A stretch of DNA of 64,000 nucleotides from UBA8190 sp003453695 (GCA_036796975.1 DAIRBY010000001.1:88282-152281); one strand, 5' to 3'. Shown: positions 35,188 through 44,277, counted from the first letter of the stretch. A program made the numbers and translations. The notes: generated by a model not told the origin, from the letters alone.

Positions 35188-35210
35188 GGCGCCCGGCGCG
35201 CCGGAGCGCC
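35188..35210. terminator. GC-rich 23-base imperfect palindrome downstream of the GH5 gene
   Basis: A near-perfect palindrome centred on GGCGCGCC, about 50 bases past the GH5 stop (minus-strand direction) and before the GT4 start. It forms a strong hairpin but has no U-tract. A terminator or RNA-stability element is plausible. The rest of 35116-35259 shows nothing else. Confidence 0.4.
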
Positions 35211-35259
35211 ACAGAGGTTCTGCGGCTGCTGTGCTACGTGGTGGGCGGTGACGCCGCGG

Positions 35260-36687
35260 TCAGCCGAATCCGAGCGGAGGGGACTCGCACGACAAGTGGC
35301 TCCCGCCCATGGCTGCAACAGCAGGACCGTCGTTCACATTGGCCGGCCAGGGGGTGGGGGACGACGATCCGATTCCGGGCGCCAGCATCATGTAGGGAAG
35401 CTGGTAGTCGTTCACGTCCGCATTCTGGAAGTACAGCACCGACCAGCCGGCGGCTCGGTCGTCCTGCATGGCGCTGATCATGTTGTTGACCCAGTAGCCG
35501 TGCTGGAACACGAGGATCGGGACGTTCCGGTTGAGCGTTCCCGCATGGGCGTAGTAGGAGTCCTCCCCGCCGGGGAAGTTGAATTCGTCGAAGACGACGG
35601 GCCGGCTCCGCAGCGATCCGGTAGCCGGGTCCACCATGTACGACTGCACCCCGGAGGACGTCGTCGAGCACGCCTCGGGCGTCGCGGTCCTGCACTGCGC
35701 GCTCTGGTGTCCGCTGGACAGCGGGCTCGAGGTGTCCTGGCAGTCGTAGGGATGGAACACCTCCACCAGGTTCGACGCGCTGTTCAAGGGCGGGCTCATC
35801 GACTCGAACGTCGACCTGTTCGAACCCCACTGGTTGGCGTCGAGGAAGACCAGCGGCTTGGCGACCCCCGCCGGAAGGTTGTTCATGATCGTCTGGTACA
35901 GCGAGGCCATCCCCGGAGTCGGGTACTGCTGGCCTCCGATGGCCGTGCCGAAGATGTTGACGGTCTTCACGGTGACAGTGCCGGCGTTGTTCCATGCCAG
36001 CTGGGCCTCGGTGTCGTTCGGGCACACCTCCCCCGCCTCCGACGAGTCAGCCCGGAATTGTGTAGCGCCGAAGCCGCCCGTGGACTGGGCGCAGCCCTGG
36101 GGCTCGTTGAACGGCTCGTATCCGACCAGCGGATTCGACCCGTAGGTGGCAGCGAGCGATGCCAAGGTCGCCGCCGTGTCCTCACCGGGAAGCGGCACCG
36201 CGTTGGACGTCTGGCCCGAGCTCCATAGACAGTTCGGGTTGCTCGTGTGGATGTCGAGCACGGTGTAGATGCCACGGCTGGTGAGCCCGTTCACCGCTTG
36301 CGCCAGCTCGGTCCGGTAGGTCGGGTCCAGGGCCTCGTTGGGACACGACTGCGTGTACTGGTCCGCCGAGATGGCCAGACGAGCGAAGTTGGCACCCCAA
36401 TCCGCAAGCGTGGCAATGCCACTGGGATCGATGAAGCCCTGCCCGTAGGGCCCAGCCGTCTCGGCGAGGACGTTGACGCCCTGCAAGGTGACGCCGCGGG
36501 AAGCCTGCCCTTGGTCGACGAGGGTGGATCCGCTCACGGCCAGGGGACCCACGAGCGGCGCCTGTGCCGCCCGCGCCGGCGCGCCGGCGGCGAGCATGCC
36601 ACCGAGAAGGGACAGGGCGGCGAGCACGCTCGCGCCTGCGAAGAGCAGCCGCCGCTTACCGCCCAAGGACCGACGCAGTGCCGCCAT
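35260..36687 (-). CDS. Secreted glycoside hydrolase family 5-like protein
   Basis: 475 residues. A twin-basic signal peptide is visible (MAALRRSLGGKRR, then a hydrophobic core, cut near AAGAPARAAQA). The catalytic domain has GVNVLAETAG, the acid/base Glu195 in GYEPFNEPQG and the nucleophile Glu368 in VVFDEFNFPG, as in GH5 endoglycanases. Several Cys suggest disulfides outside the cell. It lies within glycan synthesis genes, so it may trim or release the polymer. ATG at 36687 follows a GGGGGTGG stretch; GTG at 36708 is an alternative. Confidence 0.85.
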   Translation of the reverse strand: MAALRRSLGGKRRLLFAGASVLAALSLLGGMLAAGAPARAAQAPLVGPLAVSGSTLVDQGQASRGVTLQGVNVLAETAGPYGQGFIDPSGIATLADWGANFARLAISADQYTQSCPNEALDPTYRTELAQAVNGLTSRGIYTVLDIHTSNPNCLWSSGQTSNAVPLPGEDTAATLASLAATYGSNPLVGYEPFNEPQGCAQSTGGFGATQFRADSSEAGEVCPNDTEAQLAWNNAGTVTVKTVNIFGTAIGGQQYPTPGMASLYQTIMNNLPAGVAKPLVFLDANQWGSNRSTFESMSPPLNSASNLVEVFHPYDCQDTSSPLSSGHQSAQCRTATPEACSTTSSGVQSYMVDPATGSLRSRPVVFDEFNFPGGEDSYYAHAGTLNRNVPILVFQHGYWVNNMISAMQDDRAAGWSVLYFQNADVNDYQLPYMMLAPGIGSSSPTPWPANVNDGPAVAAMGGSHLSCESPPLGFG

Positions 36688-36889
36688 CTGCGATCCACCC
36701 CCATCCACGTCGGGTGCCGCCAGGACCTGACGCGCATAATAGAAGGTGAGGTCGGGGTGAGCACATTGACCGTCGGGAATGCAGCCCCGGTACCCGTTAC
36801 GAACGGGCTCCTCCTAGGACAGATGCACTGTTTGTGTGTGCGTTGTCTCCGGGGGTGAGCCGGCCACCGCCGCGGCGATCGCCTGTCGG

Positions 36890-37189
36890 TCAGACCGGCC
36901 GGATGGTGATGCGAACCCCAGATCGCCGGTGGGTCCGGCACCGGCGCTGAGTCCCGGCGAAGAGGGCCGTCCGCACGACGTGGCCCCAGTCGAGGCTTTC
37001 CAGGTCGGGGAACAATGCCTGCTGGTCGCACAGCTCGCAACCCTGGGCCCCGAGGACGTCGGTGCAGGCCATCGACCCGCCGGCGTGGGGGCTCGACGGT
37101 CCAGGACAGCACCGGCCGGCCAGCTCCTCGGTGCAGGCCGCCAGGCTCCCGTCGTGGTGAATAAGGACTGTTCCGCCACAGTGCGCCAC
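36890..37189 (-). CDS. Small cysteine-rich hypothetical protein
   Basis: Proposed 99-residue protein from GTG at 37189, which has an AGGAGG site seven bases upstream. Codon usage is GC-rich at third positions like neighbouring genes. It has eight Cys (4, 19, 27, 28, 42, 51, 54, 84) and phrases such as AHCGGTVLIHHDGSLAACTE, ACTDVLGAQGCELC and LDWGHVVRTALF. The spacing suggests zinc or disulfide binding. There is no signal peptide and no recognised family. An in-frame TTG at 37279 could extend it by 30 residues. The flanking 36688-36889 and 37190-37318 hold nothing firm. Confidence 0.45.
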   Translation of the reverse strand: MAHCGGTVLIHHDGSLAACTEELAGRCCPGPSSPHAGGSMACTDVLGAQGCELCDQQALFPDLESLDWGHVVRTALFAGTQRRCRTHRRSGVRITIRPV

Positions 37190-37318
37190 GAGCCGCCCTC
37201 CTGCGCCTTTGCTCTGGTCACTGACCTGCCATACAACTTCGGCTGTTGCAGCTGGCCGGGGTAGGTCCGAAAGTCCCAATTCTCGGTGATTGGGCCCGGG
37301 TTGTGGGCGATGCCGAGG

Positions 37319-38029
37319 TCAGGGCTCGACCTCCTCCACCTCGAGCCGGCGTATGGCCCGGGCCGGGCTCCCCGCTGCCAGCCACCCTCCGGGAACGTCC
37401 TTCGTCACGGTCGAGTTGGCACCGATGACGGCGCCGTCGCCGATGTGCACCCCGGCGGCCACCACGACGTGAGCGCCGAGCCAGCAATTTCGTCCGACAG
37501 CCGTGGGAGAGGCGGTGACGTGGTGGAACACCGGCACGTCCAGGGGTGTCCGCACGTGGGACGAGTCGGTGAGGGTCACGTATTCGCTCAAGGTCGTCAT
37601 GTCACCCACAGTGGTCGATGTGGCGCAGTGCAGGTAGGTGCCGTAGCTGACGAGGCACTCGTCGCCGATGAGCAGTTCGCCGGAGGTGTCGACCTGGGCC
37701 CCCCGTCGGATGATGGTCCGCTCCCCGACCACCATGGCCCCGCCCCGGAACTGCAGGACGGCGTCGTCTCCGATGACGGTGCCGGCACCGACCTGGAGCG
37801 AGTTCACCGTCTTGGGCTCGATCTCGATCAAGATGCGGCGTCCGACTCGGGCGCCGGGTGCCAGCCGCACGCTGATGCGAGACGCCACCGACCGTGCTGC
37901 CGCCTGGGCCCGGAAGAGGAACCAGACGCGCCGAAGCGCAGCCGCCAGTCGCGGAGGCCACAGGAGTGCCCAGTACAACACCGGTCCGACCGCCCTCCGC
38001 CAAGGGCTGGACGCGTCGGCAGCGTTCAC
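37319..38029 (-). CDS. Hexapeptide-repeat (left-handed beta-helix) acyltransferase
   Basis: 236 residues. The C-terminal two thirds show isoleucine-rich hexapeptide repeats (VGAGTVIGDDAVLQF, VGERTIIRRGAQVD, IGDECLVSYGTYLH) and the CatB/maltose-O-acetyltransferase ending GRNCWLGAHVVVAAGVHIGD with GANSTVTKDVPGG. The N-terminal ~70 residues are a basic, partly hydrophobic helix region. It likely acetylates or acylates a sugar. GTG at 38029 overlaps the GT4 stop as GTGA. Confidence 0.88.
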   Translation of the reverse strand: MNAADASSPWRRAVGPVLYWALLWPPRLAAALRRVWFLFRAQAAARSVASRISVRLAPGARVGRRILIEIEPKTVNSLQVGAGTVIGDDAVLQFRGGAMVVGERTIIRRGAQVDTSGELLIGDECLVSYGTYLHCATSTTVGDMTTLSEYVTLTDSSHVRTPLDVPVFHHVTASPTAVGRNCWLGAHVVVAAGVHIGDGAVIGANSTVTKDVPGGWLAAGSPARAIRRLEVEEVEP

Positions 38030-39159
38030 GCCGCCGCCCCGATGAGCCGGTCGTAGAGGGCATCGACCCGGCTGGTGCACCGGGAGACCTCGAATTGGGC
38101 GACCCAGGCCGGGCCGGCGGACGCCAGGCGAAGGGCCAGGTCCTCGTCGGTGAGCACCCGCACCATGGCCTGGGCCAGGGCCGCGGGATCGGCCTCGGGC
38201 ACGAGTAGTGCCGTCCTCCCGTCGTCGACGAACTCGGGGATGCCCCCGTGACGGGTGGTGACGAGGGGCCGACCCGAGGCCTGGGCCTCGAGGTTGACGA
38301 GCAGAAGGCTCTCGCTGTCGCCATCGGAAGCCGTCCGGCTGGGCGTCACCACCAGCCGGGCGCCCCGGATGGCCTCCCTCACCTGGACGCCCCGCCTGGT
38401 CGGTTGCGCCTCCTCCACCACGACGCCGGGGCCCACCGAGGGGACGAGGGTCTCGAGTGGTCCGAAGCCCACGAGTCGAAGCGTGGCAGACGGGACCCGG
38501 CTGCGGACGGACGGCCACGCGGCGAGCAGGGTGTCGACCCCCTTCTTCTCGACGAACCGGCCGACGAACACCACCTCGGGGGACCCTCCGGGCAGCGGCG
38601 TGGGCGCAAACACCTGGGTGTCGACTCCACTCGGGATCACGTACACCGACTCCTCTCGAGCACCGATCTCCACCGCCAGGCCCATGAGGAACCGCGAGGG
38701 CACCACCACCGCGTCAGCGACCTCCAGAACACGAGCGAGGTGACCAGGGTGCCTCCGGGCATCGCTGGTCACATCTTCTCCGTGCAGCGACACGACGAAC
38801 GGGACCCCTCGGCGCCGCACGAACCCAAGGGAGCTTCCCGCCCCATAACCATGATGGTGGTGCACCAGCGCCGGGTGGTAGCGGGCCGTCAGGGTCATGA
38901 GTCCGGCCGTCACGAGCCGCTGCTCGTTGCGCGCCGTGGGCCATCGCGTGGGGACACGACGCAAGCTCCTCACCGGCTGGTACGGGAAGACGTCGGTGTT
39001 CTCCAGCGGGCGGCGGGCCACGACCACTCCCGGGTGACGGCTGCCTGTGACCAAGGCATGGACGAACTGCTCCGACAGGGGCAGCCATCGCTCCATGGTG
39101 TGGAGGACCCACTCCCGCCCCGGGACCGGAGCGCGGCCCCTGCGCCGGAACGTCATCAA
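38026..39159 (-). CDS. Family 4 (GT-B) glycosyltransferase
   Basis: 377 residues. HHHHGYGAGSSLGF and VSLHGEDVTSDARRHP in the acceptor domain; VVFVGRFVEKKGVDTLLAAW and a SESLLLVNLEAQASGRPLVTTRHGG donor motif with the conserved Glu. This HGxD and SESxxxVxxEAQA pattern is typical of colanic-acid-type GT4 enzymes. Its stop overlaps the acyltransferase start, so sugar transfer and acylation are coupled. Confidence 0.9.
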   Translation of the reverse strand: MMTFRRRGRAPVPGREWVLHTMERWLPLSEQFVHALVTGSRHPGVVVARRPLENTDVFPYQPVRSLRRVPTRWPTARNEQRLVTAGLMTLTARYHPALVHHHHGYGAGSSLGFVRRRGVPFVVSLHGEDVTSDARRHPGHLARVLEVADAVVVPSRFLMGLAVEIGAREESVYVIPSGVDTQVFAPTPLPGGSPEVVFVGRFVEKKGVDTLLAAWPSVRSRVPSATLRLVGFGPLETLVPSVGPGVVVEEAQPTRRGVQVREAIRGARLVVTPSRTASDGDSESLLLVNLEAQASGRPLVTTRHGGIPEFVDDGRTALLVPEADPAALAQAMVRVLTDEDLALRLASAGPAWVAQFEVSRCTSRVDALYDRLIGAAA

Positions 39160-39184
39160 GCCAGGCTTCCTGCCGACGTCGACG

Positions 39185-39433
39185 TCAGGAGCTGGCGCGC
39201 TTCTCGTACTCGCGGTAGAGGTCGCCCACCGTGTCGATGCCCACCGCCACGTCGTCGGGGAAGCGCACGCCCAGTTCCTCCACCAGCGTGAGGGCCTCGA
39301 CCATGTCGAAGGAATCCAGGCCCAGGTCCTCCACGAGGCGAGCGTGGGCCACCACCTCGTCCGGCTCCAGGTCCAGGCCCTCGCTCAGACGGGCGGCGAA
39401 GCTCTCGAAGCTGAGGGGCCCGTCGCTCCTCAC
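39185..39433 (-). CDS. Acyl carrier protein
   Basis: 82 residues, acidic, with the phosphopantetheine site Ser41 in LGLDSFDMVE. GTG at 39433 overlaps the acyl-AMP ligase stop as GTGA, so the ligase is its probable loading enzyme. It is a dedicated carrier rather than the housekeeping ACP, judging by location. Confidence 0.92.
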   Translation of the reverse strand: MRSDGPLSFESFAARLSEGLDLEPDEVVAHARLVEDLGLDSFDMVEALTLVEELGVRFPDDVAVGIDTVGDLYREYEKRASS

Positions 39434-41082
39434 AGGCGCTCAAGCTCCTCAGCCTGGTAGCGCGCCCGGCAGGCGCTGCGTCGCAACTTGCCCGACGACG
39501 TCTTGGGGATCGTGCCCGGAGCCACCAGCACCACGTCGTCGAGGCGCAGCCCGACGGACTGGCCCACCGCCCGGGCGATGCCGTCACGAAGTGCGGGAGG
39601 ATCACCGCTCTTCACCTCGGCCACGACGACCAGGGCATCCCCCTTTCTGCCGCTCGCCACGCCGAAGGCGATCACGTTGCCGGCCCTCACACCCTCGACG
39701 GTCTGGGCGGCACGCTCGAGGTCCTCGGGGAAGACGTTGCGCCCCCCCACGATGATGACGTCCTTGAGCCGTCCGCACACGACCAGGTCGCCCTCGGCGA
39801 AGTAGCCGAGGTCGCCCGAACACAGCCATCCCCCCTCACGAAAGGCGGCCGCCGTGGCGTCAGGGCGACGGAAGTAGCCGGGAACCACCGACGGCCCCCT
39901 CAGCTCTATCTCCCCGGCCATTCGGTCGCCCACCACGGTGCCGGTGTCGGGATCGGTGATCCTCACCTCCATGCCCCGCACCGGCGGGCCGCACCGGGCG
40001 AGGCGACGGGCGCCGGGGTCATCGGGCGTCCGGGGCTCGGCCCGCCCGTCGAATTCGAGGGTCCGGGCGTCGACCACGTCGGCGGCGAAGCCGGTGCCGT
40101 CGGGGGGGAAGGCGATGACAACGGTGGCTTCGGCCATCCCGTAGGCGGCGAACAGGGCGTGGCGACGAAGGCCGTGCTCGGCGCCGGCCGCGCTCAGGCC
40201 GTCCATGATCCCGGGGTCCACCGGCTCCGAGCCGCTGCCCCAACGCCGGCAGCGGCCGAGGTCCCGCTTGGTCGTCCCCCGCAGGAGCCGTGCCGTCATG
40301 GCCAAAGAGAAATTGGGCCCGAGGGTGAAGGTCCCGCCGTACTGCTCCATCCACTCCACCCAAGAACCGGGTGAGATCACGAAGCGGGCCGGCGGGGCGA
40401 GGACGAGACGGATCCCCGACGTCATGGCGTGGGCGGCGTTCGCCACCAGCCCCATGTCGTGGTACAGCGGCAGCCAGGACACATAGGTGTCCTGGCGCAT
40501 GGCCGGGTCACGATCGACCATGGCGTCGAGGTTCTCCAACAAACAGCGTTGCGGGATGACGACGCCCTTCGGGTCTGCCGTCGAGCCGCTCGTGAACTGC
40601 AGGATGGCGGTTCGTTCCGGGTCATCGGGTGGCCGATCGTAGGAACCCGCCGGCATCGAAGTGGCTGCGCCCGTCAGCTCGGCAAGGGTCACCGGAGCGG
40701 GCGAGGACTCCCCTTCCGCCACCTCGACCAGGTCGGGATCGCAGACGACGGTGGCAACCTCTCCCAGGCGGATCCGCTCCTGGGTCCGAGCCCGGAACTC
40801 GGGCAGCGGCTCCAGGCGGGTCTGCAGAGGCAGGACGATGACCGCCGCCCCGGCCAGCCAGCAGGCCTCCAAGGCAGAGACGAAGGCTCGGGAGGTGCTC
40901 CCGAGGAGGGCCACCCGGTCACCAGGCGCCACGCCTCGCACCTGCAAGGCCGAAGCCATGGCACGAGCCTCGTCGTGGAGCCGGCTCCACGGGACGTGCT
41001 CGGGCTCGGGCCCGTCGAGCAGCACGATCTCCTCGCCCCTGTCGGCGGCCCTCTCGAGCCTGGCGATCAATCCGTCGCTCAC
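39430..41082 (-). CDS. Fatty-acyl-AMP ligase-like adenylating enzyme
   Basis: 550 residues. AMP-binding motifs: LQFTSGSTADPKGVVIPQ (P-loop), WLPLYHDMGLV, AAYGMAEATV, GWLCSGDLGYFAEGDLVVCGRLKDVIIVGGRNVFPEDLE, and the C-terminal Lys in PKTSSGKLRR. The HDMGL and GMAEAT features fit the fatty-acyl-AMP-ligase branch, which activates fatty acids and loads them on an ACP. The ACP gene overlaps its 3' end. GTG at 41082 overlaps the hexapeptide transferase stop as GTGA. Confidence 0.9.
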   Translation of the reverse strand: MSDGLIARLERAADRGEEIVLLDGPEPEHVPWSRLHDEARAMASALQVRGVAPGDRVALLGSTSRAFVSALEACWLAGAAVIVLPLQTRLEPLPEFRARTQERIRLGEVATVVCDPDLVEVAEGESSPAPVTLAELTGAATSMPAGSYDRPPDDPERTAILQFTSGSTADPKGVVIPQRCLLENLDAMVDRDPAMRQDTYVSWLPLYHDMGLVANAAHAMTSGIRLVLAPPARFVISPGSWVEWMEQYGGTFTLGPNFSLAMTARLLRGTTKRDLGRCRRWGSGSEPVDPGIMDGLSAAGAEHGLRRHALFAAYGMAEATVVIAFPPDGTGFAADVVDARTLEFDGRAEPRTPDDPGARRLARCGPPVRGMEVRITDPDTGTVVGDRMAGEIELRGPSVVPGYFRRPDATAAAFREGGWLCSGDLGYFAEGDLVVCGRLKDVIIVGGRNVFPEDLERAAQTVEGVRAGNVIAFGVASGRKGDALVVVAEVKSGDPPALRDGIARAVGQSVGLRLDDVVLVAPGTIPKTSSGKLRRSACRARYQAEELERL

Positions 41083-41744
41083 CCTTGCTCCTCCTCGACG
41101 GCCGCGCTGAACCGCCTGCTTCGCCTGCGGGTGCCGGCCAGAAGCTCTTCGCGCAGTTCCGGAGGTCCGAAGTAGCGGACAACCCGGGCAGGCGCGCCGA
41201 CGGCAAGGCAATAGGGGGGCACGGGCCGATTGACGACCGACCCGCTGGCGACGACGGCTTTCTCCCCGATGTCCGCCTGGATGGTGCACTTGTCCGACAC
41301 CCCGGCTCCGTCCCCGATGCGAATGGGCTTGAAGTCGTAGCCCTGCTCGGCCCAATTCCTCTCGGGATCGCGGTAGCGGTGGTAGCCGTCGGCAATGACC
41401 GTCGACTGTCCGAAGGCGCATCGGCTCCCGATGCTCACCAACGTCGAGCACTGGATGAGGGTGTTGGAGGTGAACACCGTCCCGGCCCCGATCTCCACCC
41501 GGCCGTCGCCCTGGATCTCACAGGAGAAATCGCGGCGGAAGTCCACTCCCTTCCCGACGACGAAGCTGCCTCCGTCCGGGATGAAGAGACTGAACCCGGG
41601 CCCGAGCCGTACAGGCCATTCGATGTCGACGTTGCAGTGCAGGTGCGTCGCCCGCAGCACGAGGAGCCGGAGCCAACTGGTCACACGCCAACCAAGGAGA
41701 TAGCGAGCCTTCCAAGGCAACTTCGCCAATCTCTCGTCCGGCAC
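41079..41744 (-). CDS. Hexapeptide-repeat acyltransferase (second copy)
   Basis: 221 residues. Hexapeptide repeats run from ~65 to 190 (IPDGGSFVVGKGVDFRRDFS, IGAGTVFTSNTLIQ, IGDGAGVSDKCTIQADIGEKAVVASGSV). The ending PPYCLAVGAPARVVRYFGPP is typical of sugar O-acyltransferases. It begins the acyltransferase, ligase, ACP unit, so it could use an acyl-ACP donor. The GTG start is eight bases after a TATACT box with no ribosome site, suggesting a leaderless message. Unlike the copy at 37319, it keeps a long insertion after GQSTVIADGYH. Confidence 0.88.
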   Translation of the reverse strand: MPDERLAKLPWKARYLLGWRVTSWLRLLVLRATHLHCNVDIEWPVRLGPGFSLFIPDGGSFVVGKGVDFRRDFSCEIQGDGRVEIGAGTVFTSNTLIQCSTLVSIGSRCAFGQSTVIADGYHRYRDPERNWAEQGYDFKPIRIGDGAGVSDKCTIQADIGEKAVVASGSVVNRPVPPYCLAVGAPARVVRYFGPPELREELLAGTRRRSRRFSAAVEEEQG

Positions 41745-41752
41745 GGGTCGGC

Positions 41753-41758
41753 AGTATA
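41753..41758 (-). promoter_or_regulatory. Candidate -10 box (TATACT) of the acyl-activation operon
   Basis: A close match to the consensus -10, eight bases before the GTG at 41744, with no ribosome site between. The best promoter candidate in this part of the window. Confidence 0.55.
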
Positions 41759-41836
41759 TGGAGGCTGTGCCGGCACCATGGCCTGTCGCCCGACCAGCCG
41801 GGTATCCGGGCGCGGTTGCCCGAGGACCGGGGAAGG

Positions 41837-43066
41837 TCAAGGTCGGCCGAAAGTCGACGACTGCTCGGCTGCCGACAGGTGAACCTTCTCGAGCCGCTCG
41901 GCATACACATCGAGCGTCATGGCATGAGCCGTCCGGGTCCCGCCCGTGACGACGAGCTGTCGAAGCTCGTCGTCCGAAGCCAGCCGCTTGACGGCGTCGG
42001 CGAGAGCGCCGGCGTCCCCCGCCGGGAACAGCAGGCAGTTGTCGCCGTCGGCCAGGAACTCGCCTGAACCTCCCGTGCCGGTGGCCACGACGGGCGCACC
42101 GCAGGCCATGGCTTCGAGCGGCACCAGCCCGAAGGGCTCGGGCCACTCGCTCGGGAACACGACGGCATCGGCCTGGCGGTACCGAGCGGCCAGCACCGAC
42201 CGGGGAGAGAACGAGAACCGGAGGCGGTCCGTCACCCGCAGCTCCTCCGCCAGTGCCGTCAGCTCGCGTCGATCGCCGGCAGAGCAGTAGCCGTCGACAT
42301 CGAGCGTCGCTTCAGGCGGGAGATGTGCCAGGGCCCGGACCGCCGTGTGGACCCCCTTCTGCGGCACCACTCGGCCCATGTAGAGGAGGCGCCATTGCCA
42401 ATCCTTGCTCGTCCCGGACACGTCGACGATGGGGAAGTCCCTGGTCTCGATCCCCATGGGGATGACCGGCGCATCGTCGAACCGCCAGCGTGCCGATTGC
42501 TCGACTCTGTCGGCGATCATCCGGCTGGCGAAACTGACCCGGGCGTGGCGAAACGTCGGCAGCTCTGTCTCGAACCCCAACATGCGTGCCACGGGCGACA
42601 ACCACGGCCTTCGAGCGAGTGTCCGCATCCACGCATCGAGCTCGGCGGCGAAGCAGATCCAGTCGTCTCCCATGGTCACGACGACGGGCACGGACCGGCG
42701 CTCGAGGAGGGTGGCCAGCGACCACGACAGATAGACGAGGCTCCAGATCGAGGCCACATCGGGACGGAACTCCCGCAGCACGGCCCTGAGCGCCCGCTCG
42801 TTGTGACGCTCCACGCGGGCCCGATCGAGCGGCGTCGTCTCCCGAGAGCCGTTCTTCTCCCAGTCCCACCATCCGTCGAGCTTGCGCTCGATCCGGACCG
42901 CGCCGCCACTGTCACCGGAGGGGACTCCGGCCATTTCGTGGGCAGCCGTCAGCACCATCACTTCATGGCCACGCTCAGCCAGCCTGTCCATCACCCCCTT
43001 GCACACGACTTCGTACCCCCCGATGTGGTGCGGGGGGTACAAGGGGACGATGGCGAGGATGCGCAT
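41837..43066 (-). CDS. Family 4 glycosyltransferase, tandem paralogue 1
   Basis: 409 residues. N-terminal LYPPHHIGGYEVVCKGVMDR, central WRLLYMGRVVPQKGVHTAVRAL, and the donor motif WPEPFGLVPLEAMACGAPVV. It is the most diverged of three adjacent paralogues (with 43075-44274 and 44278-45489), but short stretches are nearly identical at DNA level (for example around 42108-42160 against 43320-43372). ATG start eight bases after the paralogue 2 stop. Donor and acceptor unknown. Confidence 0.9.
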   Translation of the reverse strand: MRILAIVPLYPPHHIGGYEVVCKGVMDRLAERGHEVMVLTAAHEMAGVPSGDSGGAVRIERKLDGWWDWEKNGSRETTPLDRARVERHNERALRAVLREFRPDVASIWSLVYLSWSLATLLERRSVPVVVTMGDDWICFAAELDAWMRTLARRPWLSPVARMLGFETELPTFRHARVSFASRMIADRVEQSARWRFDDAPVIPMGIETRDFPIVDVSGTSKDWQWRLLYMGRVVPQKGVHTAVRALAHLPPEATLDVDGYCSAGDRRELTALAEELRVTDRLRFSFSPRSVLAARYRQADAVVFPSEWPEPFGLVPLEAMACGAPVVATGTGGSGEFLADGDNCLLFPAGDAGALADAVKRLASDDELRQLVVTGGTRTAHAMTLDVYAERLEKVHLSAAEQSSTFGRP

Positions 43067-43074
43067 GTGCCGGC

Positions 43075-44274
43075 TCAGGACCCTGCCGCCCGATGGTGGA
43101 GCTGTGCCAGCCGCTGGGCGAAGCGATCCATGGTCATCTCCGACGCTGTCTCGGTACCACCGGCGACGATCCGGCCGCGCAGCTCCGGGTCGGCCGCCAG
43201 TGAACGGAGGGCGGCGGCCAGGCTCTGCTCGTCCCCCGGTTCGAACAACAGGCAATTGCGCCCGTCCGCCAGGAACTCCCCGGATCCGCCCGTCCCGGTG
43301 GCCACCACAGGGACACCGCAGGCCATGGCTTCGAGCGGCACCAGCCCGAAGGGCTCGGGCCACTCGCTCGGGAAGACCAGGACGTCGGTGCTCCGGTACC
43401 GTCGGCGCAGGTCCTGGCGCGAGCTCGCCACGTCGAAGTGGATCCGATCTGCCACACCCAGGTCGGCGGCGAGCTGTTCGACCTCCACTCGCTGGCTTTC
43501 GTGGGCGTGCCCCACGATCTCCAGACGCGCCGCCGGCGGGAGGAGCGCCAGGGCGCGCACCAGGGTGAGAACGCCCTTTTGCGGGACGACTCGGCCCACG
43601 TAGAGGATGCGCCACGACCAGTTGCGCCGCTCAGAGGGAGAAACGGGAAAGTCCTCCGTGTCCACCCCTATCGGGATCAGCTCGGCGTTTGGGAACTTCC
43701 ACCGGCCGTTGCGATGAATGGCCTCGGCGATCATGCGGCTCGCCGCACTGGACAGCGCCCCGTCGAACCTCGGTAGGCGCGTCTCGAGCCCGAGGATCCT
43801 CCCGAGCGGACGAGCCCAGGGGCGGCGGTCGAAGACCCTCGTCCAGGCATCGAAGATGTGGGCGAACGTGACCCAGTCGTCGAGGAACGTGAGGACCATG
43901 GGCACCCCGCGCTCCTCGAGGATCGTGGCGATCGTCCACGACCCCATCCCGAGATCCCACACCGAGGCAACCTGGGGACGGAAGTCCTCCAGCACGCGCG
44001 CGAGCGTCCGCTGGTTGTGGCGTTCACGGTGGATGCGCTCGAGCGGTCCCAGCTTGGCCGGCGCCCACTCCTCCCAGTCCCACCAGCCCTTCAAGTCACG
44101 CAGGACAGTTGCCTTGGAGGGCATCTCCTCGACCCCCGGCATCCGGTAGTCGGCAGTGAGGACGACGACCTCGTCTCCCATCTCGGCCAGCCGCTCCATC
44201 GCCCCTCGGCACGCCACCTCATATCCACCGAGGTGGTGCGGTGGATAGAGATGGATCACCGTGAGAACGCGCAC
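43075..44274 (-). CDS. Family 4 glycosyltransferase, tandem paralogue 2
   Basis: 399 residues. LYPPHHLGGYEVACRGAMER, WSWRILYVGRVVPQKGVLTL and WPEPFGLVPLEAMACGVPVV are shared with both neighbours. The DLKGWWDWEEWAP and RRPWARPLGRILGLETRLP blocks are specific to the trio. It starts three bases after paralogue 3 ends, indicating one transcript. The trio probably adds related sugars successively or gives acceptor diversity. Confidence 0.9.
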   Translation of the reverse strand: MRVLTVIHLYPPHHLGGYEVACRGAMERLAEMGDEVVVLTADYRMPGVEEMPSKATVLRDLKGWWDWEEWAPAKLGPLERIHRERHNQRTLARVLEDFRPQVASVWDLGMGSWTIATILEERGVPMVLTFLDDWVTFAHIFDAWTRVFDRRPWARPLGRILGLETRLPRFDGALSSAASRMIAEAIHRNGRWKFPNAELIPIGVDTEDFPVSPSERRNWSWRILYVGRVVPQKGVLTLVRALALLPPAARLEIVGHAHESQRVEVEQLAADLGVADRIHFDVASSRQDLRRRYRSTDVLVFPSEWPEPFGLVPLEAMACGVPVVATGTGGSGEFLADGRNCLLFEPGDEQSLAAALRSLAADPELRGRIVAGGTETASEMTMDRFAQRLAQLHHRAAGS

Positions 44275-44277
44275 CGG

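Noticed and set aside
33964..36228. 754-codon plus-strand open frame opposite the GT4 and GH5 genes
   Set aside because: Low-complexity translation and no motif; the minus strand has clear GT4 and GH5 catalytic residues.
37275..37294. CCCAAT-N8-ATTGGG hairpin as a terminator of the acyltransferase operon
   Set aside because: Only a six-pair stem without U-tract; considered chance in this composition.
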